Position numbers and translations under genes: made by a program
In this document: positions 52,461 to 63,243 of the stretch, in pieces
Layout of the letters: every line of letters begins with the position of its first letter
Position numbering within the stretch: position 1 is the first letter of the stretch
DNA from: Tridacna crocea
Lineage: Eukaryota > Mollusca > Bivalvia > Cardiida > Cardiidae
Length of the DNA stretch: 64,000 nt
Assembly (NCBI GenBank): GCA_943736015.1
Contig: OX031059.1
Coordinates: 59,283,159-59,347,158 of the forward strand
Direction: 5' to 3'
The notes under the pieces: generated by a model
What the model was told of the DNA's origin: nothing
The model's database searches: none
The model's input: only the letters and a program-made list of their open reading frames with translations

Positions 52461-52608
52461 TTTCAGTCTAATTATAGATTTAAAAACTGTAAGGAGCCTT
52501 CTGATTGGCTTTTGGACTTTTATAAGTCTCCACTGACGTTTAAATGATCATCAATATAAATGATAATGGTGATGTTGATGACGTCGACAGGAAAGTTGAT
52601 CTATAAGG

Positions 52609-53074
52609 CAGGGCCGTAGGAACAGGGGGGGGGGGGGGGGCCAGGGGGGGCCGGGCCCCCCAATAATTTGATCACCAATGAAATGACTGTGACAGTATTT
52701 CGCTCAATATTGCTAGACAATCATCGTGCATAAAGAGAATGAAATTATAGAAAATTTGGAACGATTTAAAATAGTTCTAAACAAACAGCGGCGAGCCATG
52801 AAAATTTTTCTTCTACTTTTGTTATCTGACAGACACCAAACAATTTCTGACATCACATTTCATTTCGTGTGATTTTCTGCTTTATTTTTTCTCCAAATCT
52901 CCTTCTTTTTCGGTCATTGGTATTAGTAGGTGGGTTATTTCTCACTGTATAACCAAACGCAATATATGTAAAATCAGGACAAGCCGATTCTAAAATGATG
53001 TTGCCCCCCCCCCCCATCCAAAATTGAAAATGATGTTGGCCCCCCCCAATCCAAAATTGCTTCCTACGGACCTG
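52609..53074. mobile_element. 466-bp TIR element with G16 tract and 5-bp TSD
   Basis: Ends CAGGGCCGTAGGAAC and TTCCTACGGACCTG (one mismatch), flanked on both sides by TAAGG (52604-52608 and 53075-53079). Near the left end there are 16 consecutive G (52625-52640) and then G7; near the right end are C runs. No ORF. Confidence 0.8.
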
Positions 53075-53639
53075 TAAGGTATTGAAGAAATTATAGCTCT
53101 ATAAGATGCCAAACAAAACTGCAAGAAAGAGAAAGTCATCACACAGGAATTACCATGTATGATCTAATAAGCCATGCTCGTTGACATGCGGGTTAAATCA
53201 TCTGCAAAGAGTAATCACCCATGTTCGTCTATACAGTTCGTTAGATACCCGGTTGCGGCCATCTTCGCGAGCCAAGTTTACTATCACTTCGTGGATCTTA
53301 CCTTGGCTGATTGAGCCCGATTTCGAGATTCCTGCCATGCGCCCTCTATTGGATGCTGGTTGTTACCCCCCCCTCCTTTTACATCATATTTCTAAAATCA
53401 AATGAAATATCGTTTTACAAACCGCTTACGAATACACATGAAGCGATAAGCAGACATCCACGTGGGTTTCCATGTTTACCTTCTATTCGAAAGTTGTTCT
53501 ATTTTTATCAAAGATGAAATGCTACGAGCGATTTCATTCATTGCAGCTAGAGCTGGCTGCATCCAATGAAAAAGCGTATTGGGTGAATGTAAAAATCAAG
53601 CTCGATCCGCCAAGGGTAGAGTAGCGCAGTGAATCGTCA
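53075..53639 (+). other. Intergenic, no clear feature
   Basis: Some open frames (53181, 53311) without family features or splice logic; C8 run at 53366. Confidence 0.4.
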
Positions 53640-53830
53640 GCCTTGGCTTGCGAAGATGGGTTGCGGCAAGCTTTCTTTTGTCGCCTCTCACATCTGATGC
53701 AGTCAGTGGCTTTGGAAAGATAGTTGTGTCGGTACTGGTGTGAGAAAGCCAGGAAACACATGGATGCGTCACTGACAGCCATGATATGATTTTAGCTATT
53801 AAAATGGCGTCAAACTCCAATACAATTCAA
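53640..53830 (+). mobile_element. SINE, 5'-truncated
   Basis: Lacks the tRNA head. Carries AGTGGCTTTGGAAAGATAGT, TGTGAGAAAGCCAGGAAACA and the tail CCATGATATGATTTTAGC then GCGTCAAACTCCAATAC, matching the SINE at 14761. Confidence 0.72.
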
Positions 53831-53880
53831 ACTGTGCAGTCTGCATTCCTTACTGCAGGTCATTTTTCTACATGAAAAAG

Positions 53881-54023
53881 GTAACCAGCATTTTCTCCTT
53901 TTCCTACATTGTTTTCTACCCGTCACAAAATAAATTTAAAATTTTCAGTCGCTTTTATTTTGTCGTCTGCAAATGCTTTCGATTTGGACAAACCAAATAT
54001 TTTGTCATTTGGTAATGAGTTAA
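53881..54023 (+). mobile_element. TTAA-hairpin MITE, right half
   Basis: Begins at the palindrome centre (GGTAACCAGC) and runs to GGTAATGAGTTAA. A break exactly at the centre suggests loss at the hairpin tip. Confidence 0.78.
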
Positions 54024-54125
54024 CCCTTGTCCTGCTAAATATGTGAAATGAAACTTTCCAGAAGCTAGTTAAAAACACAAATTTGCTACTTAAAAGTGAA
54101 TTTTGGGGAAAACAATACTTTTTCA

Positions 54126-54193
54126 TCGGACAGTGCAGATCCAAGATCAGACTGCATGTTCCTTGCAGTCTGATCTTGATTTACACTGTCCGC
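54126..54193. repeat. GACAGTGTAGATC hairpin, well kept
   Basis: CGGACAGTGCAGATCCAAGA to CTTGATTTACACTGTCCG, centre GCATGTTCCTTGC. Confidence 0.75.
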
Positions 54194-54596
54194 AAAACGT
54201 GGATGAGTCGAGCTCATCAGGCTTAGGAATAAGAGACTCAAAGAAAGTTATCCGTGCGATTACTTTGATTTATAAAGGGGTCTGCTTTTTGTAGTGATTA
54301 AAGTGGTCGTTAACAGCACGTCGTAAACGCTTTATTACCGCCAACGTTGATATACGGCGACTGGAGTCTGGACCTGACTTTTATTGACGTTTTACCACGG
54401 TCTGGTAAACGTGCGCTCTCGTCCTACCGCAGCGTTAGGGGGCGTATGTAGACAAGTAAACTCATTTACATACAAGTTTGATCTAGTCGCGAAAAGACAT
54501 TTTGTATTAAGGATAGGTACTACCCTAATGGGATGCGAGTAACATTGTCTTTCATCTCCATAAAACGCTTGGATTCGGCAAAGACTCCGGTAAAGG

Positions 54597-55016
54597 CCCT
54601 GTCACAACAAACCAGTTCTTAGAAAGTTTTAGCTCGTCATGACATAATCGGAAAACAGGTTGCGGTCGGGGTAAAACGTGTTACTGATAATGCATGAAAC
54701 CCTTGTCACACCAAACCTGTTCTTAAAAAGTCTTACCCCGGTCAACAAAATCGTAAAACGGGATCCGGTCGGGACAGTACGCGCAATAGCATTCGGTAAA
54801 ATGCAATCGCACCCCCAATTGATGCCGGACTGTACACGTCTTTATAAGGATCGAAATACGACTGTTCCGCTTAAAGATCGTCCATCTCGTTCTGAGTACG
54901 TTTTCACTGTATGTAATGTCACTGCACTGACTGTACGGGATGGAAGGCAAAAACTTGAGCAAGGTCAAAGTCCTGGGGCACCCCAACGAAGTGAGAACGA
55001 GTTCGGTGTGACGGGG
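54597..55016. mobile_element. Candidate TIR element, about 420 bp
   Basis: CCCTGTCACAACAAACCAGT at the left and GAGTTCGGTGTGACGGGG at the right are inverted. The left end is present a second time at about 54700 (CCCTTGTCACACCAAACCTG). A 114-codon open frame crosses the element but shows no domain. Confidence 0.5.
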
Positions 55017-55518
55017 ATATAATCCGTAAACGATGCAGAAAACCAGCGTCTCTCGGCCGATCGATACCGGATTACCCGAATCTTAGCCGAATCCGTTCGT
55101 TTTTCGGCGATGAAACGCATTGTTACACGATTTCCATTAGGGTACTCTATCTCGAACTAATTTTGATGCTAGGCATCGTTGTATAAGGAGAAAATGAGCT
55201 ATAACCAGCTTTGCTAGATCTAGTGTTTTTTATCCTTTCCATACCATAGCATAGACAACACCAGAGGCTCAGCTACCGATTTTCACGTTCTTGTTGCCTA
55301 GGTAAATTGCCTGACAGCCAGATAGGAAATATGACGTCGTATATCTTACATTTCTCGCGCGTGATGTAATATTGTAATGCGTTGCTATGCGGAAGGGGTG
55401 TGCCACGGGAAATAACGGAAAAGAACTGTACTGAATTTTGATAAAGCTCCTCCCAGAAAGGGTTAAAAGCATAAAATAAATAGAATATTTGTTTTTTTCG
55501 GTGAAAAATCGAAATTTA

Positions 55519-55610
55519 TTTCATCTCGTGAACACCATCGGTAATATTTTCACTCGTGGCTGCGCCACTCGTAAGAATAATACCGATGGTGTCGTGTCCA
55601 CTCAATGAAA
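55519..55610. repeat. 92-bp palindrome
   Basis: GAACACCATCGGTAATATTT TCACTCGTGG meets CCACTCGTAAGAATAATACC then GATGGTGT around CTGCG. Confidence 0.75.
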
Positions 55611-55758
55611 AAAAATCGATCTTACACGGAAAAAGATCGAAAATATCCCCTATTCCATCTGTGCTTCTGCATGTACAATAATGAAAAACTTTGAAAACTT
55701 TATCTATAAGGTGTATCAAATCGACTCTGTATGATTTTGATATTTCATGTTCGATTGA

Positions 55759-55985
55759 GTGAACCCTTTACCATACAATCCCGAATTTTAACGACCTTGG
55801 AAAAAGACAGCATTTAAAAATATTGTGGGAAAAGGAGACAATTCTGGTAACCAGTATTTTCTCCATTTCCGACAATGTTTTCTACCCTTTCCAAATCAAT
55901 TTCATTTTTTGATTCACATTTATTTTGTCGTCAAATGCTTTCAATGTAGACTTGTCCAAAGTTTTGTCGCTAAGTAAAGAGTTAG
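55759..55985 (+). mobile_element. TTAA-hairpin MITE
   Basis: GAACCCTTTACCATACAATC to AAGTAAAGAGTTA. Right arm CTCCATTTCCGAC, partly unpaired. Confidence 0.84.
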
Positions 55986-56039
55986 GCATAACGTTAAGAT
56001 TTATAAGCGCCTTCCAAGTTCGGTCGGACAGGGGCGGCA

Positions 56040-56716
56040 TACACAAGAAAAAAACAAAACTAGAAGGCCCTGAAGGGCCTGATTATGCTCTACTGGCAGA
56101 GATTTTGATTTTGAACAAAGCAATCATTAGGTATTCATTATGCAAAACGACAAAAAAATTGACATTTTCAACTCAAAATGGCTACTTTTCCATTGCTGTT
56201 TGTTGATTTTTTCAAACTCAACAGGGTTAAAAAGCTATTGATGGGATAAACAAGCTGAAAAACTAAAAAAAAAATCTGATCACAAATAAATACTTTATCA
56301 TGTAAACAGCAATGAAATTGTTCAATTTGAAATGGCTACTTCCCATACTGTTTGTCGGATTTTTATCAAAATTGATAGGGTATGAGATAAAGTAACTATT
56401 TAAGTTTCTCGGAAATCTGACCAAAAATGAAGACTTTATCGCGTAAACAAGAAATGAAAGTTTTCAACTTGAAATGGCTACTTTTCTCATACTGTTTGTT
56501 GGGTTTTTTTTAGAATCAATAGAGTTGAAGCTATTGATAAGATAAACAAACTCTGCAAGTTTCATGGAAATCTAATAAAAAATACAGACTTTATTGCGTA
56601 AATAAGAAATGGAAATTTTAAACTTGAAATGGCTACTTTTCCCATATTAATTGTTGGATTTCTTTTTTCAAAATCACTTATAGGGTTAAAGGTATTAATG
56701 AGATAAACACAGCCAG
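56040..56716 (+). mobile_element. Tandem-array element with about 150-bp units
   Basis: The start has an AGGCCCTGAAGGGCCT hairpin (56064-56079). The landmark AAATGGCTACTTTTCCCAT recurs at about 56175, 56331, 56472 and 56627. The build resembles the Helentron-like arrays, but the 3' GCTCTTGTT end is not seen. Confidence 0.6.
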
Positions 56717-57001
56717 TAGAGCTAACAATTACCGCGTGGCAAAGACTTGCGCTCTCTTCTCTGCGACTTAAATGGATCTATTCAGATCTTTTTGTCGTTA
56801 ATCAGAAATATCTTTTAACTAGCTAATAAATGCCACAAGTATGCTTTTTCTTTGCGAGCTTAAGGAAACTTGGTTGTTGTCTTCTGTAAAAGTTACATTT
56901 TGGCATGTTAATTACATAATGGCCCGTCTGATATCCGTATCTCCATCTTTATGTTTGATATTAAATATGACGTCATCATGTATTTTTGGATACGATCCTG
57001 T

Positions 57002-57229
57002 TTAACCCTTTCCCAAACAAGCCCTTGTTTTTACGTGTCAGCAGTACAAGTCTTTTGAAAACACTATGGGAAAAGGAGAAATTGCTCGTAACGAGGAATT
57101 TCCCCCTTTCCCACAGTGTTTTCTGCCCGTTCAGATAATTTTCTGCCATTGATATGAAAGTTGAAATTGTCGTCTGCAAACTTTTTCAGTTTGGAAGCGT
57201 CTGAAATTTGTCGTTTGGGAAAGGGTTAA
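57002..57229 (+). mobile_element. TTAA-hairpin MITE, subfamily B arms
   Basis: Complete 228 bp; arms GGAGAAATTGCTCGTAACGA and a worn complement. Confidence 0.86.
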
Positions 57230-57432
57230 TCGATGCGTGTTTTTGATCATGTAGTTAATATTTCAACTAATCATTACGAAATTCTGGCACAAAACAACAT
57301 ATGCTTCAAGAAGCTTCCTGTCACACAAAAGAAGAATAATCTGCCAACGAGTTCAGATATTTTTTGTGTTTATTCCACGTCCCATAGGGTTGAATACTTG
57401 TTTCTCTCTAAAGAGCTTGCCGGGGGTTTTAG

Positions 57433-57483
57433 GCTCTCTTTTCGTGACAAGTTTATTCTCTCTCTCTCTCTCTCTCTCTCTGT

Positions 57484-57526
<43 letters not shown>

Positions 57527-57545
57527 AACTTGTCACGAAAAGTCT
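57433..57545. repeat. Palindrome built on (TC)n and (GA)n
   Basis: CTTTTCGTGACAAGTTTATT then (CT)n, a TGTCACAGAG-like turn, (AG)n and AATAAACTTGTCACGAAAAG. The unique outer 20 bases match exactly, so the arms are about 50 bp. Confidence 0.9.
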
Positions 57546-57886
57546 GTCTGTCTCTCTCTGTCTCTTCCCATATTGATATGCAAAACATGGCAAAACAAAT
57601 TATTATTTTATTATGGGCCTCCATGTTCAATTCATGTTAGGATTACGAATCCCTTTGAAGGTAAATGTCACTGCATTAAGATTGATATAGCCTATATGGT
57701 ATACATGTAGTATCTTCGAAAAATGTACTTTTTATGTATTTTGAATTTGTGAATCTAATTTGCATACACATAGTTTGATCTCACAACTATTAAAGTGCAT
57801 ATATCTAATTAATAATAATTTGTTCCTCTTCGTCGAGCCTAGTCGGAGCCATCGACTGATATTGACAACGGCCAATAAAACATAAT

Positions 57887-58146
57887 GTGACCCCTAAGGC
57901 AAAAAGGGACCTTCTGGGACCTGCGAAAGGTGTCGACCCTGGTCAGACTGTGCGCGGATGCGCACGGTGACCAGGGTCGACACTTTTCGCTTTTATGATA
58001 CTTTCTGTATGAAAAATGGTCATTGTACATTGTAATACAATCATTTTTGAATTATCAGCTTAAACAGACCTGCACAATCTTTGATCTGTTTTCATCTAAT
58101 TGGTGTACAGAACTCCCAGACGGTCCCTTTTTGCGTGATGGGTCAC
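57887..58146. mobile_element. GTGACCC-ended hairpin MITE, inverted
   Basis: GTGACCCCTAAGGCAAAAAG to TTTTTGCGTGATGGGTCAC, hairpin GTGTCGACCCTGGTCAGACT and GTGACCAGGGTCGACAC near the left end. Confidence 0.84.
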
Positions 58147-58344
58147 ATATTGACAATTTCAATTTGCAAAATGCATCCCAAAGCTATGAATTCAAAACTC
58201 CCACTTCGTCTTACAACCCGCTGAGTCATGTAGTAACCTAAATATTTTTCTTTGACATACAGAAAACAGACCAGTAGCAAAAAATACAAACGCAAGTAAG
58301 CCTTCGAGAACTGGGTCGGTTCTTTAAAAAAAAAAACCATTAAT

Positions 58345-58488
58345 ATTTTATTGACGAACACTATACAAGGTTTTCGTCATCAACAAAAAATATATGATTA
58401 AATCTATTACGGTAATCGATTTATTTATATATTTCTTGTTGATGACGAAAAACTTGTATAGTTTCAGTCAATAAAATATTCCGTATTC
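58345..58488. mobile_element. 144-bp foldback element
   Basis: AATATTTTATTGACGAACAC, TATACAAGGTTTTCGTCATC and AACAAAAAATATAT are mirrored by TATATTTCTTGTTGATGACG, AAAAACTTGTATAG and CAGTCAATAAAATATT. Confidence 0.85.
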
Positions 58489-59295
58489 TGTACTTTTAAA
58501 GACGCATCAAACTCCATTTTCATAGAGCATGGCCTATTTATGAATACAATATGCAAACAGAGCAATTGTCAGAAAAACAATTAAAAATAAAACAGAAATC
58601 ATTTCAATTTTGTCTCTCGGTAAAAGTTCCCGTTGTTGTTGATTATTAGAAAGCTTTTTTTCAATTGCAGAGAATCTATCAGTTATAATAATGATCATAT
58701 ATGAACTAACCACGTTTTCGTTGAGCTGACCAGGGAATACTTTTGGCTAATTTTTACGCTGGTCAATCATTTATTTTGACACTGTCTCAGAACACTGTCT
58801 CAGATTATAATTACCTTGTATGTTATCTACAAGTGGGATGATACCCATGATAGAATCGCTGATATGTTGGTAATGAACGTGACTTTTTTTTTTCATCTAA
58901 AAAACCGTAACCCTAGGTAAGTCAAACAGTGTTTAAGAAAATATAATACATTATACAGAAAGTAAGTTTAACTCCTTGACAACAAACATGTCATAATTCT
59001 TTTTAAATCAGAACTGAGCAAAATGGATTTAAAAGAAATAAACAAAGACTGGGTGATCTTTATTTCATGATATTGAGAACAAGTTAAACATTTCAATCCC
59101 TACAAGCTAAGATGCCAAGATGTTCTTATTGAATGGGGGGGGGGGAATCCCCAGCCAGTCAAGGGCAAGCCATAACTGTTTTTGCCCTTGGGTGCCAGAA
59201 TTATGCTCATTTAAATATAAGAAATCAAGTCTCGAGACGAGTAATCTGTTTCGGCGCAGCCAAGAAGATGGCGAATCCTGCAGTTATTTAAATTT
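58489..59295 (+). other. Intergenic, no clear feature
   Basis: G10 run at 59137. No exon or RNA recognised. Confidence 0.4.
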
Positions 59296-59559
59296 GCGAC
59301 CCATCACGCAAAAAGGGACCATCTAGGAATTCTGTACACCAATTAGATGAAAATAGATCAACGAAAGTGCAGTTTAGTTCTAGTTGATAATTCAAACATG
59401 ACTAAACATCAAGGTTCAATCACATCACCACTTTTCATACAGAAAACGTCACGAAAGCGAAAAGTGTCAACCCTGGTCAGCCTGCGCAATTGGCGCAGTC
59501 TGACCAGGGTTGACACTTTTGGCAGTTCCCAGAAGGTACCTTTTTGGGTGATGGGTCAC
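59296..59559. mobile_element. GTGACCC-ended hairpin MITE
   Basis: GCGACCCATCACGCAAAAAG to TTTTTGGGTGATGGGTCAC. Hairpin AAAGTGTCAACCCTGGTCAG and CTGACCAGGGTTGACACTTT, exact over 20 bases. Confidence 0.88.
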
Positions 59560-59810
59560 ATTTACAAAAATAACAGAACCATTCTCTGAAAACCGGGAGC
59601 TTAATTCATCTCCGTGATGTGTGATACCAAGCAAGACATAATATATTCATAGATCCATAAAATCTGTGTTTTCCAACAATCGACTTAATTATGAGGTCCA
59701 CTGGTCCTTTGACATACAAAAACATTGACCGATATTGCAAAAAGTTTCGCCGGCTGACATGATTCGGAACTTTTTGTGGATGCAGCAAGCCCCCTTTTCA
59801 CAGAGCATAG

Positions 59811-60041
59811 CTCAACTCATTACCAAACGACAAAGTTTTAGACTGGTTCAAATATAAAAGCATTTGCAGACGACAATATAAAGGTGACTGAAAAAATGAA
59901 ATTTGTTCTGGGAAGGGTAGAAAAAACTGTGGGAAAAGGAGAAAATGCTGGTAATCAGCATTTTCTCCTTTTCCTACAGTGTTTTCAAAAGGCTTCTTTC
60001 TCAGGGGCGTCAAAAATAGGGATTGTGTGGTAATGGGTTAA
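59811..60041 (-). mobile_element. TTAA-hairpin MITE
   Basis: Near complete; centre GCTGGTAATCAGC and arm ACAGTG/CACTGT changes paired except one base. Confidence 0.88.
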
Positions 60042-60747
60042 TTGTGCATTTCTTTTTCGTAAAAAGGTATGTCCCGCAGAGATTCTCTGGTAATTAATCG
60101 TTAATGCCATTTTAGTATCCGTTTGCTAGAATATGCTGTACACTGTTTATAAGACGACGCATGCGCGCATTCCGAAAATTTCGTCGGCTGATATATTCGA
60201 TTAATTATCCTTAAAAACTACTTAAAACATCTATGTTTACAGTAAGCTTTCATCACTTTAGTTTATCAGAAGGTAGAGTTGAATTGGGAGTCAAGATTTC
60301 TATCATGTTAAACTGGGACATTTTCGTCCTCATCCGTTAGGAATAAGGTTGTAATTCAGGAGAGAACGTTCATTTTTTTGCCAATCGTTTGTTACCATGG
60401 AAACAAAAAATAGAATTTTAGGAAGATCTAGTCCAAGATCAGACAGCACAGAATATGATTAAAAGCATTTTATTTTAATCTTTTCGTGGAATTACATTTT
60501 TACCTCGTTAATAAAACAGGCATTTCATTATTCAGTCACGCCATTCATTTCCCCGACAGGATAATGCTCAAGATTACGATAGACCTAAACGAAGATTCGG
60601 AACCGGGTAAACGACAAAACATTACAATGTGAAGGTCATCATGCACATGTAAAATATAATGGAATTGATTTATTTTCTAGCAGAAAAAATATAAAAATTT
60701 AATCATACACATAATTATTAGTATATTATAAGATATTATATTATGTT
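60042..60747 (+). other. Intergenic, one weak exon-like segment
   Basis: 60560-60606 is bounded by CCGACAG and GTAAAC and open in two frames, but nothing links it to a gene. Otherwise AT-rich. Confidence 0.35.
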
Positions 60748-61018
60748 ATATGGCCTCCAACCCGCGAAAAGGGGCATTTGGACATTGGCGTAAAGTGCCG
60801 TCTCGGATCAGCCTGCGCAGTCCGCGCAGGCTAATCCGAGACGGCACTTTACGACTACATCAGATTTTGCGCTACAGTAGACTTGCACAACACAGAAAAT
60901 TACATAAAAACGGAAAGTGTCGTCTCGGATTAGCCTGCGCGGAGTGCGCAGGCTGATCCGAGACGACGCTTTTTAAGCAAATGCCCGAATGTACGTTTTC
61001 ACGTGTTGCAAACCATAT
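60748..61018. mobile_element. Double-hairpin TIR MITE, best copy
   Basis: Ends ATATGGCCTCCAACCCGCGA and CACGTGTTGCAAACCATAT. Hairpin 1: GTCTCGGATCAGCCTGCGCA against TGCGCGGACTGCGCAGGC. Hairpin 2: GTCTCGGATTAGCCTGCGCG against CGCAGGCTGATCCGAGACG. Both stems are nearly perfect. Confidence 0.88.
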
Positions 61019-62111
61019 TATATTATTATATGAAAAGAAAACTTCTTGGGTTTTCTATCAAGAAGCTCTGCATTTCCTGAAAAGCTGGACAGAGTTTGCA
61101 GTTTTTTTTCTGTGACTCCTTATGATATATACGGTACTCTGGAAAAAGTGGATGGGTTTTGATGCGTATTAATAATACATTGTACCGAATAAGTCGTTTT
61201 ATGTCATGGACCGACTTTGTTCTAACAATCGACTCCATTTTTGGAGAGGTCATCAGACCTCTCTAACTGTGGTGAGTTTAAAAGGCAGACTGTCACAGAA
61301 TTTGCAGTCTAATTCTATTCCTTCCAGCGTAATTGTTCTGATACACAGTCTGTTTCGTCATGGTTTTGTAAATAAAGCAAAATAAAAAACTGAAACAGGA
61401 CATTGACGTGGTTTATTTTTTTTATATATTTAGTAATTTGCCATGGCTGCAAATAACCTCTCTAATAATTGTAGTTTTTTATTAAGCAAATATTCCAAGC
61501 AGAAGAAAAAAATAAGAAGAATTTCGTTAAAAAAAATAGAAAGAAGACCGCTGGACAAGAACATGCAACTTAAAAACGCAACAAGAAGGTCAAATTACCG
61601 TCATGGAAAGCATAATGAGGTTTCTACGCGGCGGCTTTTTTTACTCGTTTGTTTACATGTACCAAAATATATTGAAATTGAAAGCCAATAAACTATTTGA
61701 AAACATTGATGTTGACTTCTCCTGGCTTCTCTTTTAAAGAAGCCAACTTGTTAGGTACCATGTCACGCAGAAATTTAAACAATAGCAAAAAGTTTGATTC
61801 ATATCAGTCTGCGCGGACTGTGCATGCAGGCTAACAGGGGTCGATAGTTTTTGCAAATGCAACAAGCCTCCTTTTCGAGACTGATGATAAAAACATTTTG
61901 ATCCTTATTGCACAATTATAGTTATTGTAACCGTTTATTCTCTCTTTCTTTTTTTTTCTTATAAGTCTACCTAGATTAAGAAAATGTTTATAAGTTGTTT
62001 TTTTTCTGTTTTCTCAGACACTTTGAAATTCACGAGACTTTTTAAATGAGACATTTTACGTAAGACTTTTACACTGTTCAATTGACAAAGTTGTTTGTAA
62101 CCGTTCTATTT
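61019..62111 (+). other. Intergenic, one degenerate hairpin element
   Basis: Around 61757-61880 (GTCTGCGCGGACTGTGCATG) is a worn relative of the hairpin MITEs; no gene. Confidence 0.4.
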
Positions 62112-62340
62112 TTAACCCATTACCATATAGTCCCTAATTTTGACGACCCTGAGAAAGAAACCTTTATAAAACATTATAGAAAAAGGAGAAAATGCTGGTA
62201 ACCAACATTTCTCCAATTCCCACAATGTTTTCTATCCTTCACAAAAGAAATTTCGAATTCTCAGTCGCTTTTATTTTGTCTTTTGCAAATGCTTTCGATT
62301 TGGACAAACCTAAAATTTTGTCATTTGGTAATGAGATAAT
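62112..62340 (+). mobile_element. TTAA-hairpin MITE
   Basis: Complete ends; the right arm is damaged (ACATTTCTCCAATTCCC). Confidence 0.86.
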
Positions 62341-62727
62341 AACAGCATTTTCATCTTGCAGCACGCCATTTCTTCAAACGGTGTTAAAAGGGGAAGTTGT
62401 ACTTGAGTCTTGCAAAAGTACTTTTATATTTCTTATTTTAAAAAATATGAATGAGTAAACTCATGGAAAACAGATGCCTGAAAATTTTCTTTTTTTTCTA
62501 GAAATGTTTGAATACATTAACTACATGTACTTTTATTCAGGGTTGTTTTTATTTTTTTTTTAATATCTTGAATATTGCAGCAGGTTTCGATCAGAAGACT
62601 TTTGTCGTATTTACTAATACTGAGCTAGCTCGAGATAATTGGACATGGATTGTGACCTGTCCCCGTGATATACGCAAAAATAGACGGCAAGCAAATTCTC
62701 TACCCCCTTGTTATTTCTTTATTATAT

Positions 62728-62864
62728 TGTCCCCTTTTCCCGCAATGTTTAATACCCTATCAAGGACATATTATAATGTAATCATTTGAAACAGCTTTAT
62801 TCGTTTTCTGCAAATACTTGCAATCTGGACAAGTCTGAAATATAATCTTGTGATAAAGAGTTAA
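62728..62864 (+). mobile_element. TTAA-hairpin MITE, right half
   Basis: CCCCTTTTCCCGCAATGTTT to GATAAAGAGTTAA. Shares the TTAA at 62861-62864 with the next copy. Confidence 0.75.
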
Positions 62865-63090
62865 CCCATTACCACATAATCCCTACTTTTGACGCCCCTG
62901 AGAAAGAAGCTTTTAGAAAATATTGTGGGAAAAGGAGAAAATACTGGTAACCATCGTTTTCTCCTTTTCCCACAATGTTTTCTACCCTTCACAAAACAAA
63001 TTTCAAATTTTTGGTCACTTTTATTTTGTCGTCTGCAAATGATTTCGATTTTCGACACGCCTAAAATATTGTCGTTTGGTAAAGAGTTAA
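62861..63090 (+). mobile_element. TTAA-hairpin MITE
   Basis: Complete 230 bp; the hairpin is well kept (ACTGGTAACCATCG centre with two mismatches). Confidence 0.9.
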
Positions 63091-63176
63091 GACAGCATAG
63101 ATCTACTTTATTCGACCACTTGCTATGTCTTATTCATTACGCAATAAAACCCTCTACGCGCGACTTAAGAACCTTT

Positions 63177-63243
63177 TGCAGACATTGTAGACCAAGATCA
63201 GATTGCACAGAACGTGCAGTCTGATCTTGATCTACAGTGTCCG
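63177..63243. repeat. GACAGTGTAGATC hairpin, well kept
   Basis: GCAGACATTGTAGACCAAGA to CTTGATCTACAGTGTCCGG, centre GCACAGAACGTGC. Confidence 0.75.

Noticed and set aside
54678-55022. 114-codon frame
   Set aside because: Crosses a TIR element; no family features and no splice context.
57233-57640. 135-codon frame with Ser/Leu and Arg/Glu runs
   Set aside because: Produced by the (TC)n and (GA)n palindrome; no domain.
60560-60606. 47-nt exon-like segment between CCGACAG and GTAAAC
   Set aside because: Open in two frames, too short, and not linkable to another exon.
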